Assembly: GCA_025529335.1 (NCBI GenBank) | Contig: JAMYHX010000262.1 | Coordinates: 1 to 58,113 of the forward strand | DNA length: 58,113 nucleotides | From: Rhizopus sp. PT2906 | Taxonomy: Eukaryota > Mucoromycota > Mucoromycetes > Mucorales > Rhizopodaceae | Reading direction: 5' to 3' | Shown: one piece after another, positions 11,743 through 22,903 of the stretch | How the letters are laid out: every line of letters begins with the position of its first letter | Position numbering within the stretch: the first letter of the stretch is position 1 | Translations under genes and position numbers: made by a program | The notes under the pieces: model-generated | The model's database searches: none | The model's input: only the letters and a program-made list of their open reading frames with translations | Told to the model about the DNA's origin: nothing

Positions 11743-12419
11743 ATCCTGTACAAATATATTCATATTTCCTTATAGCATTTAATTCGCATTACATCAACAT
11801 CACTGACAACAATCTATACAGTTAGGTACTAATAATAAAATTAAGATTAGCAACCTTAATTGTTGTCATTGCTTATTTTTGTTCAGTATCAGAAAAAAGG
11901 ACAAAAAAAGAAAGGTATGGTCAAGTAGTAATCGATCAAAAAGTGTCTATGCGTCATGGTGAGTGATAAAAAGTGAGCGTGATCCGTACAATCTGTACTC
12001 GTGCTTAACTATGCTCTGTGTTTTTCATTGTTGGAAATCTAAAAAGGGAATTATCTACCCATTTATCTCTCCTTCATACAGGTTATCAAAAGGATCAATT
12101 TACTACAATGTTAAAATAGTACCTTTGGGCAGGCCAAATTCGTGAGGAAGACATTTCCCTTCTATTGAATGATTGAATAACCAAATACTGAACAGCCTAT
12201 GTATTAAGTCCAAGCGTTAAACTTAATGCATTCATTAACATCTCGAACAATCCTTATATCTTTCTCCCCTGATACTTCCGTCATAGTGTGGAATGATTCA
12301 TTTTGACCATTACCTGTTTTGTCAGGTGACTGTCTAGCGGATGTTAAAAAAATTCTCAATTAAAAGCATACTTTTTTTTTGCTCTTCTTTTATACACAGA
12401 CATATACACACAAATAGCA
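11551..12419. other. Intergenic region between C2H2 gene and AspRS
   Basis: About 0.87 kb between two divergent starts. It holds a (TA)n microsatellite at about 11711-11742 and a T-rich/CA-rich leader before the AspRS ATG. A 60-codon open frame at 11963 shows no family features. No RNA gene was recognised. Confidence 0.55.
11711..11742. repeat. (TA)n microsatellite
   Basis: About 30 bp of nearly perfect alternating TA, starting TTATATTATATATA. Simple-sequence repeat upstream of the C2H2 gene; no function implied. Confidence 0.9.
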
Positions 12420-14231
12420 ATGTCAGAACCCACAAAAGAACCAACTACCGAAGAAACCAAGGCAGAAGAGCAATTCTTTGAGTAAGCCGATATATTCACA
12501 ATGACGCGTATTCTTTATTGCTAATGCTTGCAAAAAAAAAGCGACGAAGGAAAGCCTATATCCAAGAAGGCCTACAAGAAGCTCCAAAAGGAAAAGGAAA
12601 AGGCTGAAAGAAAGGCTGCTACTGCTGCCAAATTAGCTGCTGAAAAGGCTGAAAGAGAATCCAAGAATGTTGTATGTTTATAGTGTCAAGTGTATGAAAA
12701 ATAGATATTCATCTTTTTTATCTGTAGGATATCTCATCCGACCGTTATGGCAAGCTTCCTATCAATCAATCTAAGGAACGCCCAGGTATATATATTATAT
12801 ATGAAAAGGAGCATGCGATTGAAAAGTCAATGATATATAGGTGTCAAGTATGAAGACATTACTACCATCAATGGTTCTCGCGCCGGTGAAACCGTCACTG
12901 TGCGTGTCCGTGTCCAGACATCTCGTGCTACTGGCAGTAAGATGTGCTTTTTTGTCTTCCGTCAAGGTGTTGCCACCATCCAAGGTATCATTACTGCCGA
13001 TGAAAAAAAGATCTCGAAACAGATGGTCAAGTTCTGTGTTGGTATTACCCCTGAATCTATTGTTTTGGTCGAAGGCAAGATTGTAAAGCCAGTAGAGGAA
13101 GTCAAGAGTTGTACTATCTCCTGTGCTGAACTTGCTATCGAAAAGATTTACATCGTGTCTGATGTTCAAGTTCGTTTGGCTTTCAGTTTGGACGATGCCT
13201 CTCGTGCCGAGAGCGCTTTTGAAGAAGATGCTCAACTTGTCCGTGTCAACTTGGATACACGTCTCAACAACCGTGTTCTCGATCTCCGTACGACCACAAA
13301 CCATGCCATTTTCCGATTGCAATCCGCAGTCTGCTTACTGTTTAGAGAGTTTCTTATTGAGCGTGGTTTCATGGAAATTCACACACCCAAGTTGATCGCT
13401 GCTGCTTCCGAAGGTGGTGCCAATGTTTTCAAGGTTTCTTACTTCAAATCAAGCGCCTTCTTGGCTCAATCCCCTCAGCTTTATAAACAAATGTGTATCG
13501 CTGCCGACTTTGGAAAAGTGTTTGAAATTGCTCCTGTTTTCCGTGCTGAAGACTCCAACACACATCGTCATATGACTGAATTCATGGGTCTTGATATGGA
13601 AATGGCATTCAATGAACACTACCATGAAGTCTTGGAGGTATTGGAAGACCTCTTTGTTTACATCTTCACCAACTTGAAGAACCGTTTCAAGGACGAAATC
13701 GAAACAGTCAAGAGACAATATCACTTTGAAGATTTCGAATTCTTGCCCAAGACGCTTCGTCTCAAGTTTTCTGAAGGTGTTCAGATGTTGAGAGAAGCCG
13801 GTGTTGAAATTGACGATTTTGAAGACTTGAGTACAGCCAACGAAAGATTGTTGGGTAAACTTGTTAAAGAAAAGTATCACACTGATTTCTATGTTCTCGA
13901 CAAGTTCCCCTTGGCTGTTCGTCCATTCTACACAATGCCTGATCCTAATAATCCTGGTTATTCTAACTCTTATGATTTCTTTATGCGTGGTGAAGAAATC
14001 TTGTCTGGCGCTCAGCGTATCCATGACGCTGAACTCTTGACTGAACGTGCCAAACTACATGAAGTTGATCTTTCTACCATCCAACCTTATATTGATGCTT
14101 TCAAGATTGGCGCACCACCTCACGCCGGTGGTGGTATTGGTTTAGAGCGTGTTGTCATGCTTTACCTTGGACTTGGTAACATTCGTCGCTCAAGCTTGTT
14201 CCCTCGTGACCCTAAGCGTTTGGAACCTTAA
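12420..14231 (+). CDS. DPS1: Aspartyl-tRNA synthetase, cytosolic (class IIb)
   Basis: Charges tRNA-Asp. Small 5' exons encode the fungal/animal N-terminal extension, a Lys/Ala-rich amphipathic helix (SKKAYKKLQKEKEKAERKAA) that helps bind tRNA. The last large exon (from about 12841) holds the OB-fold anticodon domain (GSRAGETVTVRVRVQTSRA) and the class II core: motif 1 (FLIERGFMEIHTPKL), the flipping loop (SEGGANVF), motif 2 (VFRAEDSNTHRHMTEF) and motif 3 (GGGIGLERVVMLYLGL). The C-terminus RSSLFPRDPKRLEP is the family ending. The length of about 545 aa fits. The DPK(R)L ending and the extension mark it as eukaryotic cytosolic, not mitochondrial. Confidence 0.96.
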
Positions 14232-14309
14232 AGATATGTACTTTATTTCATGAATAAATAGAAAAGCATGTAAAAAAAATCTATTATTTGATTATACAAC
14301 AAATGACGT

Positions 14310-15541
14310 TTATGATCTTCTCTTTTTGCTGCTTCTATTTCTTGCACTTGTGAATTTACCCCTTGATTTCTTAACTCCATCCAATATTCCATCAAAGGCG
14401 CCTTCAATACCATCTTCACTATCTCTTGATCGTTTATGACTTGCTTCATTCTTCTGTTTCTTACGTTCAAGAATATTACGGTATTTTTTGTTCTCTTCTT
14501 CTTCCACGTCTTGTAATCCAACCAGATTAGAAAAGTCTTCGAGGTTCTATTATAATAATGAGAAACATAAGCTATTTTTAAACTTGAAACTTACATCAAT
14601 TTCGTTTTCAAATCGCATCTTTCTGTTCGCATTCATTCTTTGCTTCTCCTTTCTTGTCACTGCCAAACGTACATAGTTTTCTTCTTCATACTTGTTCTTT
14701 TCTGCAATCAAATTGTCTATACGATCACCATAACCAACACCTTCGTTCACACCACCAAACACACCAATCTCTTCTGGATTTTCCGACATTTCCGACATGA
14801 GATCCTTCATAATTCTTGATCGTGATGCCTTTTCCTTCATTCGTTCTTCGTCTCTTTCCTTCTTTCGGCTCTTTCTATCTGACGTTTCATTGTATGCTAC
14901 AGGAGCAAGTTTTGGTGGTCTATAGATGCCTGCCTTTTCTGCCTCTGCGTCTTCGTCTTCCTCTTCTTCCTTATTGATCAAGTTCATTGGGTTTGGTTTG
15001 AATGCTAAAGGATCCGCAGCCACTGCCTCCATTGTGCTCTTTGGACCTGCTTCGTCCTTTTTAGTGCCAACGACAGCTGCTCTGACAAGTTTGTCAATCT
15101 GGTATTTTAATTTATTTTCAATTGGCTTCATCTTGTCAAGGATCACTCGAAGTTCAACAAGAGAGTCTATCACTGGATTATTTTCGATTTGTTTTCCAGA
15201 GATCTTGAGATGAACAAAATAAGCGAGCTGAAGGACGTATTGGAGCATGAGTTGGTATTTGACTTCAAGGAATGAGACACCTTTTGAAGTGTTGATGGCT
15301 TTATTCTCCACTCTACATACATGAGTAACTTCAACTAGACGTAAATCAAGGAACTTACTTTTCTTTCAATGGCTTTAATTGATTCTTCATGTCGACTACT
15401 TTGGCTTTTAATTCTTTTACAAGTTTGGTAAATTCAACAGTTTCTATTATAAAGTTTAACATGCTGATATACACAAAGAAAGAAGTACAAATTACCATCA
15501 ACTGTCTTGGTTCCATTTTCTACAACTGTTTCTTTGGTCAT
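14310..15541 (-). CDS. LCP5: Lcp5 / neuroguidin, U3 snoRNP-associated Sas10/C1D-family protein
   Basis: Small-subunit processome factor for 18S rRNA maturation. Four exons. The first two are short (start 15541; joins at about 15496/15448 and 15354/15313). The next carries the Sas10/Utp3/C1D helical domain (SFLEVKYQLMLQYVLQLAYF, then a conserved VIDSLVELRVILDKMKPIE). After it come PLAFKPNPMNL, the family signature YRPPKLAPVAY, and a Glu/Lys-rich region with GYGDRIDNLIAEKNKYEE. The last exon ends in a Lys/Arg/Ser tail stopping at 14310. It is convergent with AspRS (78 bp apart). Confidence 0.9.
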
Positions 15542-16073
15542 GATTATTACAAGAGATAGATCTATATTTTTTAGGTCTGAAATTATTTAAAGGAAAATCT
15601 GCGCTTGTGGCTTATTCAAGTGCATAAACTTCAGAATCAGGGACAATAGCGAAAAAAAAAGTGTGTTGCCATAGTAACCATGAAGATGACAGTAATGAGT
15701 TCAACATATGATTCGACCGCTATTTTACATACATATGATGACATTTTACAGTTGTATGTGTGCATAGAAGAGAGAAAGAGAGGCTATCCTAATTTCATGA
15801 GCTATCTGTCTGAAAGAGAAATTTAATTAGTGTTACTTGTGTAGTTTAAGGTTCTTGTTACCGCTGTGGTTCATTTAATTATCTTGCACGACCTTTATTT
15901 CTTTTCTCTCTCTCTCTTTCTCTCTTTCTTTTGCTTTTCACCTTCCTCAATACTTTCCTTTATTTTCATATAAAAAGCTTATATATTTAAACAATTCTTT
16001 CCCCCTTTTTGTTATTCTATACTCGTTTGTTTTTTTTATTTCTTGAATCATCTTCAACATTACGTTCACAATC
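15542..16073. other. Divergent promoter region, LCP5 / Kelch gene
   Basis: About 0.53 kb. It contains a strong C/T-rich tract at about 15898-15950 and a TATA-like run (about 15978-15988) upstream of the Kelch ATG. No ORF or RNA gene seen. Confidence 0.55.
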
Positions 16074-19000
16074 ATGTCATTATTTTCAAAGCTTTCTAAA
16101 AGTAATGAAAAAACACTCTATCCATGGTCACAAAAGAAACTAGGAGGCAGTAATAGTGTTCTACCAAGAGTTGGACATGCAGCAGTAGCCATATCATCGG
16201 ATGCTTTAATCATTTATGGTGGTATTCATCGTTCAACCAGAAAGGATCTTTTTCATATTGACACAAGTAAGATTAATAACAAGATAAAATAATGTGAATT
16301 GACGGTTTGTGATCTAGATAGTATGTCGGCTAATAGCATCAGTACGACTGGAGAAATACCAGCTCCTAGAATCTCAGCTACGATCCTCCATGTTAATGGA
16401 CATGTTTTACGTAAATATATACATATAAAGTGTATTTTATAGTCTAATCAAGTGCATATGTTTAGTTTATGGCGGAAAGCTAATTTCATCCGAGGAACAT
16501 TATGATCCAAATGTTTACCTTTTAAATTTACGCAAGTATATTTCAATTGACATGACGATCATCTACACATACTTATATCTATTATAGATTCTAGACAATG
16601 GAGTCGATTATCCATGGATGGTATGATTCAACCAACAGAGAGATCAGGTCATTCATGCGTTATGCATGAAGGCATTGTCTATCTTTGGGGAGGACAGAGG
16701 AATGGACATTACTTTAATGATCTTTTCATTTTTGATGTCAATTCAGGTAAACTAAAGCAAATGGCTTCAAGGCTTTCATTGACCAATAATAATACATAAA
16801 GCACCAAGATGGAGACAAGTGAGTTATGATCTTTGTCCTGAACCAAGAGCTGGTCATATATCTGCAATCTATGATGGCAAATTATACATGTAAGCATCTA
16901 AATTAGGCATCACCTCGTGGCTTTGTTTCACAAACTTTATTATGGTAGCTTTGGAGGAACAAATGGAAATAGGCTGTTTAATGATATTTGGTCTTTTGAT
17001 CTCAAGTCTGGCATTTGGACAAGAATCGAAGCAGCTGGATTCATACCTGTTGCTCGTGAGGGATGTGCATCTGCTATGGTAGATGATGCCATCTATATCT
17101 TGGGCGGCAAGGGTGAAAATGGCGTTGAATTAAATGATTTATGTGCTTACAGAATCAAGAGTAAACTAGCACGTTTTGTATATTAATGAAGTTATTAACC
17201 TTATCAACCTTAGGCTGCCGCTGGTTTAACTTTGAAAATATGGGTCCAGCACCTTCACCAAGACATGGTTTAACTATGACAGCCGTAAGAGAACGCTTGT
17301 TTGTTCTCGGTGGAGAAAACACTTTTTCAAAAATGGAAGATGCTTCTCTGGTTTACATACTTGACAGCACAAAGATCAAATATCCTGCAGAATTACTTGT
17401 ACCACCTTCTGTTGAGGAAAAGATACACTCTATTGATGATCCAGGAGAAAATCAATATTACGCACAACAATCGTATCCACAATCATATACTCAGCAACAA
17501 CCACAGCCATATCCATATCCATACCGTCAACAATCTCAACCACAGCAACAGCCACAACAGTTACAACCACAGCAACAGCCACAACAGTTACAACCACAGC
17601 AACAGCCACAACAGTTACAACCACAGTCACAACCACAACAGCTACAAACACAACCACAACAGCTACAACCGCAGCCACAACAGCTACAACCGCAGCCACA
17701 GCAGCTACAACCAAAATACCAACCGCAGTATCCAGCAGAACAAAAATTGAGAAGTGGGCAACCATCTCCTCAGCAACGTTCACCTTTAAAAGCTACACAT
17801 GAAAACGGCATTCCAAATGTTGAGTCACAGCAACCCTCACCTACGACAGGCAGTCCAAGGCACAGATCTTATTATCCTGATCCTCAAGTGAATCAAGTAG
17901 GTTTATTCTTGCTTTTTTTTATTGTTCTCTTATTTACTTTTGGTTACCCTCTAGCCACCTGCCAGACCGCCAAGACACATGTCTACAGTACCTGAGGCAG
18001 CTCTTCGTCGTCCTCGTGCAGGATCATCACCGCATCCACCACCCGATCTTACTGAATTAGATATTCGTCGTCAGTACCAAGCCAATCTAACACCTACACA
18101 TTCACCTTTAGAACAAGAGGAAGAAGCGAGAGCATCGCCAAATACACCTCCTCCTAGACCACCTCGAGAGCCTATTCGTGTAGAAGAAAAGCAAAAAAAG
18201 ATAGAAGAACAACCTCAGCGATTGACGCCTTCTCCTCACAGCCATGCTGCGATGTCCATGGACGATGAAGAAAGACAGATGCTGATACGTGAACTCAAGG
18301 CACGTGATACAATTATTAGTGAGATGAAAAAGAAGGAAAGCTGGTGGCGTGCAGAGGTGTCTCTTGCAAGAAAGCTTCGTGCCAAGACTGATACGTTTGA
18401 TGATGGTCCTGATGCTGATGAAGCGTTACTGATGGACGTGGATCATTTACCAGAGGAGAAGGTCAAATTGTTTGAACAGTTAGTCTCTGTCAAGTCCGAG
18501 CTCAGGCGTGTTCGGGCTAGCATCTTGCAGCAAGCGGAGCCCATGTCGGAAAAAGTGAGTCAAGCCGATCGAATGCGCACGGCTGCGCTTCAAGAAGCCG
18601 CCTATTTCAAATCCAAGTATTTGGCTCTCAAGTCACGTCGTCTCGAAGAACTGAGTTCTCTTGACTTATCACGTAGTGAAGAGCTCGAAAAACGATTAGC
18701 AGCCGCTTTAGCAGAGAACGAAGCGAACAGTAAGCTACTGCAACAGTTACAAAAGCGATCTCAGCATGATCAATCGGCGCGCTTGGCTACAGAGGAACGA
18801 GCGAGAGAAGCTCAGGAACGAGCTGAAGAAGCACAGCAGGCACATCAACGTGCATTAGAAGAGCTCCAGGCTGTTTATGCAAGAGCTACGAAGGCAGAAA
18901 ATCAAGTACGAGAAAATGCGATCAAGATTGCAGACTTGACGCAGCAGCTGAGTGAAGCACTGACGGCACAACCTGTTGTAAAGAGTCAAGAAGTGTCGGA

Positions 19001-19253
19001 AGCTCAATTGAAAGCATCTCAATTGGAGGCTGCTAATTTAAGGGCCCGAAACGAATCTGCTGCATTGAAACAAAAATTGGCAGAGAGTATGGACGATATC
19101 GCTCGTCTTCGAACCGCTTTGAACGAACGAGAGGATGCATTGAATGAAGCTAGACTTCATATAGAGGATTATGAAATTCAATTGAATATGCTTCGAGATG
19201 CCATGAATCAAAAAAGTTCTGTTAATGGATTTGCACCCACACCTGCATATTAA
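16074..19253 (+). CDS. Kelch-repeat plus coiled-coil protein (Tea1/Kel1-like polarity factor)
   Basis: About nine exons. The N-terminal half is a Kelch beta-propeller: repeats carry RVGHAAVAISSDALIIYGG, APRISATILHVNGHVL..YGG, ERSGHSCVMHEGIVYLWGG, EPRAGHISAIYDGKLYM..GG, AREGCASAMVDDAIYILGG and SPRHGLTMTAVRERLFVLGG. A Gln/Pro-rich linker encoded by a minisatellite follows (17541-17712). Then come a Pro-rich segment (TPPPRPPREPI) and a long charged coiled coil from about 18260 to the end. This order is that of fungal cell-end proteins Tea1 and Kel1/2, which mark growth sites at microtubule plus ends or the cortex. Role inferred from architecture only. The Gln-rich linker is probably length-variable. 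Confidence 0.85.
17541..17712 (+). repeat. Coding minisatellite encoding a Q/P/L-rich tract
   Basis: Tandem 27-bp units (such as CAACAGTTACAACCACAGCA followed by ACAGCCA) that shorten to 18-bp units. Each encodes Q-Q-L-Q-P-Q-type repeats inside the Kelch protein. The frame stays open throughout. Confidence 0.9.
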
Positions 19254-19391
19254 CCTTAATTTATATAAATGTTTAAAATAAAATGTTGAGATTTGCATGA
19301 TTGTCAATTAAATATTTTGTGGCTTATCTGCTGTCACACAACCTAAACAAACAAACACAGAGCAGATGAAAAGTTTCTTTTGAAAGGGAAA

Positions 19392-19825
19392 ATGCTGTTT
19401 TGTCCAAATTGTGCTAATCTCTTATTAATCGAAAATGACGGTGGACAAGCCTTTTATTGTCAGTCTTGTCCTTATGTTTACAGTATACAGAGCAGAGTAT
19501 GTGTTGGATATATATACATACTTTTTTCTTGTTACTAATCTCTATTATAGCATACAACTCGAAAACAATTAAAACGAAAAGAAGTAGACGATGTCCTCGG
19601 TGGTGCTGATGCTTGGAAGAATGTGGATACAACAGAAGGTAAAAACAACAAAAGGGGAATAAGCTCATATTAACACTATATATGTATATAATAGCCACCT
19701 GTCCCAAATGTGAACATGATAGAGCTTTCTTTATGCTCATTCAAATTCGTTCTGCAGATGAACCGTCTTCCATTTTCTATAAATGTTGTAACGATGATTG
19801 TCAACACCAGTGGCGTGAAGGATAA
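19392..19825 (+). CDS. RPC11: RNA polymerase III subunit C11 (Rpc11/POLR3K)
   Basis: Pol III subunit needed for RNA cleavage, termination and reinitiation. Three exons, about 108 aa. The N-terminal Zn ribbon is MLFCPNCANLLLIE...FYCQSCPYVY. The C-terminal TFIIS-like ribbon is TCPKCEHDRAFFMLIQIRSADEP followed by YKCCNDDCQHQW; the acidic hairpin RSADE that inserts into the active site is intact. The length matches the family exactly. It is in tandem about 140 bp after the Kelch gene. Confidence 0.95.
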
Positions 19826-20683
19826 AAGCAAATATATGTATAATAAAATGATTCCCCTCCTCCTTTTCTCTTTGTATAGAATACACATTGTTATTACTTA
19901 AGGAGTCACTGTACAAAAGAAAAGAAAATGTAAACATTTACAAATTATTCGCACATTGATAAAAAAAAATGATAATTTCAGACAACAAAAAACAATAATA
20001 CAACAAATAATAATAAAAGAGAACCCATCAAAAGCAAAAGGATGAATAAAGAAATGATTAGTAAGTCAGTTATTTACATTGGTATTAAATACTTGCATTA
20101 TAAAGAAGAGGATTTTTAAGAGAAAAAGAAGCAGAAAAAGTGAGTAAAGTCATAAAAAGATTATTAATATCTTACCCGAAGTGTATCCTGGGTTAGGCTG
20201 GCGATAACCAGCCCGGAAACATAAATGAAAGAAAAAAAAAAAAGAGCAAGCATAGTGGGCATAGTGGGCATATAGAGTGGCCAAAGGAGCGGAATGGGTT
20301 AAAAGAGTGGATGGGACCAAGGTTTGGTAAGAACCAAATTACCCCCCCAGCTAACATCGGGTTAGTTTCGATGGGCAATCTATAATACTACATATTAGTT
20401 TCTTACAAGAGTAAAGAATATAACATATCTTAGGGCTAGCTGAGGAATAGCTGGTCTTACTTTTTGGTCCAAAGAAGAAAAGAAAAAGAGAAGCCAAGAT
20501 CAAATTATTTAAACAAAGTCTTTAACAGCTTTTTATTTTGTATAAAGTCTTGACCACATTTATCAAGCTCATTTTATATATTATTACATGTTGTCTTTTT
20601 AAATAATAAAAAAGACATAAAGTGTTTAATTGTTATTGATTTTGTAATGTGTACGAATAGTTTGTGAAAAAGGTGTATAACAA
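19826..20683. other. Intergenic region holding a structured repeat
   Basis: About 0.86 kb between convergent genes. It includes a GC-richer island (about 20175-20450) that stands out from AT-rich surroundings. The island contains a perfect 6-bp stem hairpin and a motif shared with 37.2 kb (listed separately). No ORF was supported. Confidence 0.55.
20176..20213 (+). repeat. Dispersed motif with hairpin, copy 1
   Basis: CCGAAGTGTATCCTGGG (20176-20192) is followed by GGCTGGCGATAACCAGCC (20196-20213), an exact inverted repeat GGCTGG/CCAGCC with loop CGATAA. A similar block with 15 of 17 matching bases is at 37184. Function unknown; could be a mobile-element end or a small structured RNA. Confidence 0.55.
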
Positions 20684-22479
20684 TTATTTCTTTGATTCAG
20701 CCTTTACAACATTTTTACCATTCTTTTCACGCAAGACTAAGCTGACGTTAGATTGAGCATCGACGGTGATTTGAACTTCAATCTTGCTTCCCTTGGCCTT
20801 GGCACCCTTTTCGAGAGCAAGACAGGCTTCGATCAAGTGAGCAGCAGGCTTATTGTAGACCTTGGTATGAATCTCAGGCTCTTCTTGATAGGGCTCTTCA
20901 TCATCTTCCACAGGCACAGGTTCAGGTTGTACTTCAGTTTTTTCGACAATGTGATCTCCTTCATATAAGGAAACGTATGCATGGCTTTGGTTATCTTGAG
21001 CATTAGAAAACTCAAAAACGCGACGAGTAGGAAGAGCAGTACCACGAGGGATGATAGTGACAAACTCATTATTGGCATTAAGAATACCAATAGCCTTGTT
21101 TGTGTGGGGAACTAAAGTGACAACAGGATGAGTGGCAGCATCAACATCTTCTTTTTCAAAGCCGGCAATTAAGGATCCTTGAATAGCACATCCACGGGCA
21201 ACGACTTCATCAGCTTCTAATTCATTCAAGACCTTGGTATGTTCACTGTTAAACACTTCACGAATCTTCAAGGCGAACTTGGGAATACGAGCAGAGCCAC
21301 CGGCAAGGAGGACTTCATCAATTTCAGATGCATCCAATTGACTCTTTTCCAAAACTTGGTTAATGACAGTTTGAAGTTGAGAAAAGACATTCTTGGATAA
21401 AAGCTCGAAACGCATACGGTTGATAGTGCTGTGGAAATCGACACCATCGGCCAAAGATTCGACAAAGCAGGGTGCAGAGTTACCGCTGGACAACATCTTC
21501 TTGGTGACTTCAACTGCATTACGAAGTTTGGCAAGTGCTTTCTTGTTTGAGGAGATATCAATCTTGGTCTTCTTTTGGAATTCAGAGGTGAAGTGCTTGA
21601 TCAAATTATCATCAAAAGAAGCGCCACCGACCTTGGTGTCATGAGCAGTAGCCAAGATGGTATACATACCGGAACGGACAGCCAAGACGGTAACATCAAA
21701 AGAATGACCACCCAAGTCACAGACAACAACAGTCTTATCTTGAGGGTTACTGCTGCTAGATTCTTGACCAATACCATAGGCAAGGGCAGCAGCAGCAGAC
21801 TCGTGAACAAGTTGCTTCACCTTGATACCAGCTCCTTCAGCAGCAGCGACTAATTCTTCACGTTGCTTTTCGGTAAAGTAAGAGGGAACAGCCAAGACAG
21901 CACCGCCAATAGAGGTGCCCAAGAAGGCCTCAGCAGATTCACGGATGTGGCGTAAGAATTTGGTAGAGATCTCTTGAGCGGTGAAAACGGTCTTTCCGGA
22001 GGGCAATGTGATTTCGTAGGCAGGCAAGCCGTTCTTATCAACAACAGGAGCAGCTGATCCTGTCAAATTTTCAGCTTCAGCAAAGCTATAGAAAATATGC
22101 AGTGTTAATGATAATACATACTGATATGTAAACTTGTTGTTTTTACCTCTTGCCAAGGTTGGCACGGAAGTTGGCAACAGTCGTATCGGGATGACGGGGA
22201 ATATCTGACTTGGCTTGAGAACCAACGACCTAATGTAAAGTTAACAACTATACTTCTTTTCATATAAAATAACATACTTCTTCATCGCCGTGGAAAGCAA
22301 GGGCAGAAGCAATTTGTCTGTCACCTTCTTCATTAGCAAGACAATCGGCACGACCTTCCTATATATAAAATGTCAAAACATGTAATCATGGCACTATGTT
22401 CACATACCTTGTTAAGGTAGGCAATAGAGGTGTAGGCGGTACCAAAGTTAATACCGATAATAGTATTAGAATCGCTCAT
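20684..22479 (-). CDS. SSZ1: Ssz1-type atypical Hsp70, ribosome-associated complex
   Basis: Partner of zuotin in the ribosome-associated complex that assists nascent-chain folding. Four exons. The N-terminus is SDSNTIIGINFGTAYTSIAY, then HPDTTVANFRANLGK. The actin-like ATPase core shows AVPSYFTEKQREEL, VHESAAAALAYGIGQ, VVVCDLGGHSFDVTVLAVRS and EVLLAGGSARIPKF. The substrate-binding part is much reduced, so the protein is shorter than canonical Hsp70, as expected for Ssz1. The ending VVKAESKK is not an EEVD or HDEL. The divergent FGTAY instead of FGTTY also fits Ssz1. Confidence 0.93.
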
Positions 22480-22903
22480 AGTTGAAGAAGGGAGAGTTTA
22501 CTGAAAGAGCAGATAGAATTCTAAAAGAAAAAAAAAAAATTGCTGGTTAATAAATGACATTATATGATTGGATAAGGACTTGAAAACAACCTCAGCAAGT
22601 ATTCACAGTCACTGCTTGCTGCTCAAGGAGAAAGTAGGCTCTTTATCTTGGCAGTGCTTTAAAGGAAGACGTACTGTCGTTATATTTGTCTTAATCTGGT
22701 GTGACTATAGATAGTATAATAGGTTGCTTTAGACATGCTTTACCCTTAGCAACAGAATCATTATTACTATGACCCCCAAGGACGATATTTTGGTCAACAT
22801 TGAGAGACATTTTACCTAATGTATGTACTCAGACTCTAGTGTAACACTTTGTTTAGTTTAATAGTCTTTTGAGGGTTCAAATCTGGTTCTTCATTTAACT
22901 TAC
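22480..22903. other. Divergent promoter, SSZ1 / zincin
   Basis: About 0.42 kb between divergent starts. A-run next to the SSZ1 leader. It contains GGTTCAAATC at 22874, a tRNA B-box look-alike with no tRNA fold around it. Nothing else recognised. Confidence 0.5.

Noticed and set aside
12795..14024. Long minus-strand ORFs inside AspRS
   Set aside because: Antisense shadows of a highly conserved synthetase with biased codon use.
14243..14521. Minus ORF of 92 codons at the LCP5 3' end
   Set aside because: The frame that continues LCP5 is the neighbouring one ending at 14310 with a Lys/Arg tail; the 92-codon frame is a shadow.
17430..17783. Antisense Val/Ala-rich ORF over the Kelch gene
   Set aside because: It is the complement of the CAA/CAG minisatellite; the plus frame has Kelch and coiled-coil support.
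22861..22890. GGTTCAAATC resembles a tRNA B box
   Set aside because: The upstream 60-70 bases do not fold into acceptor, D and anticodon arms, and no A box is placed correctly.
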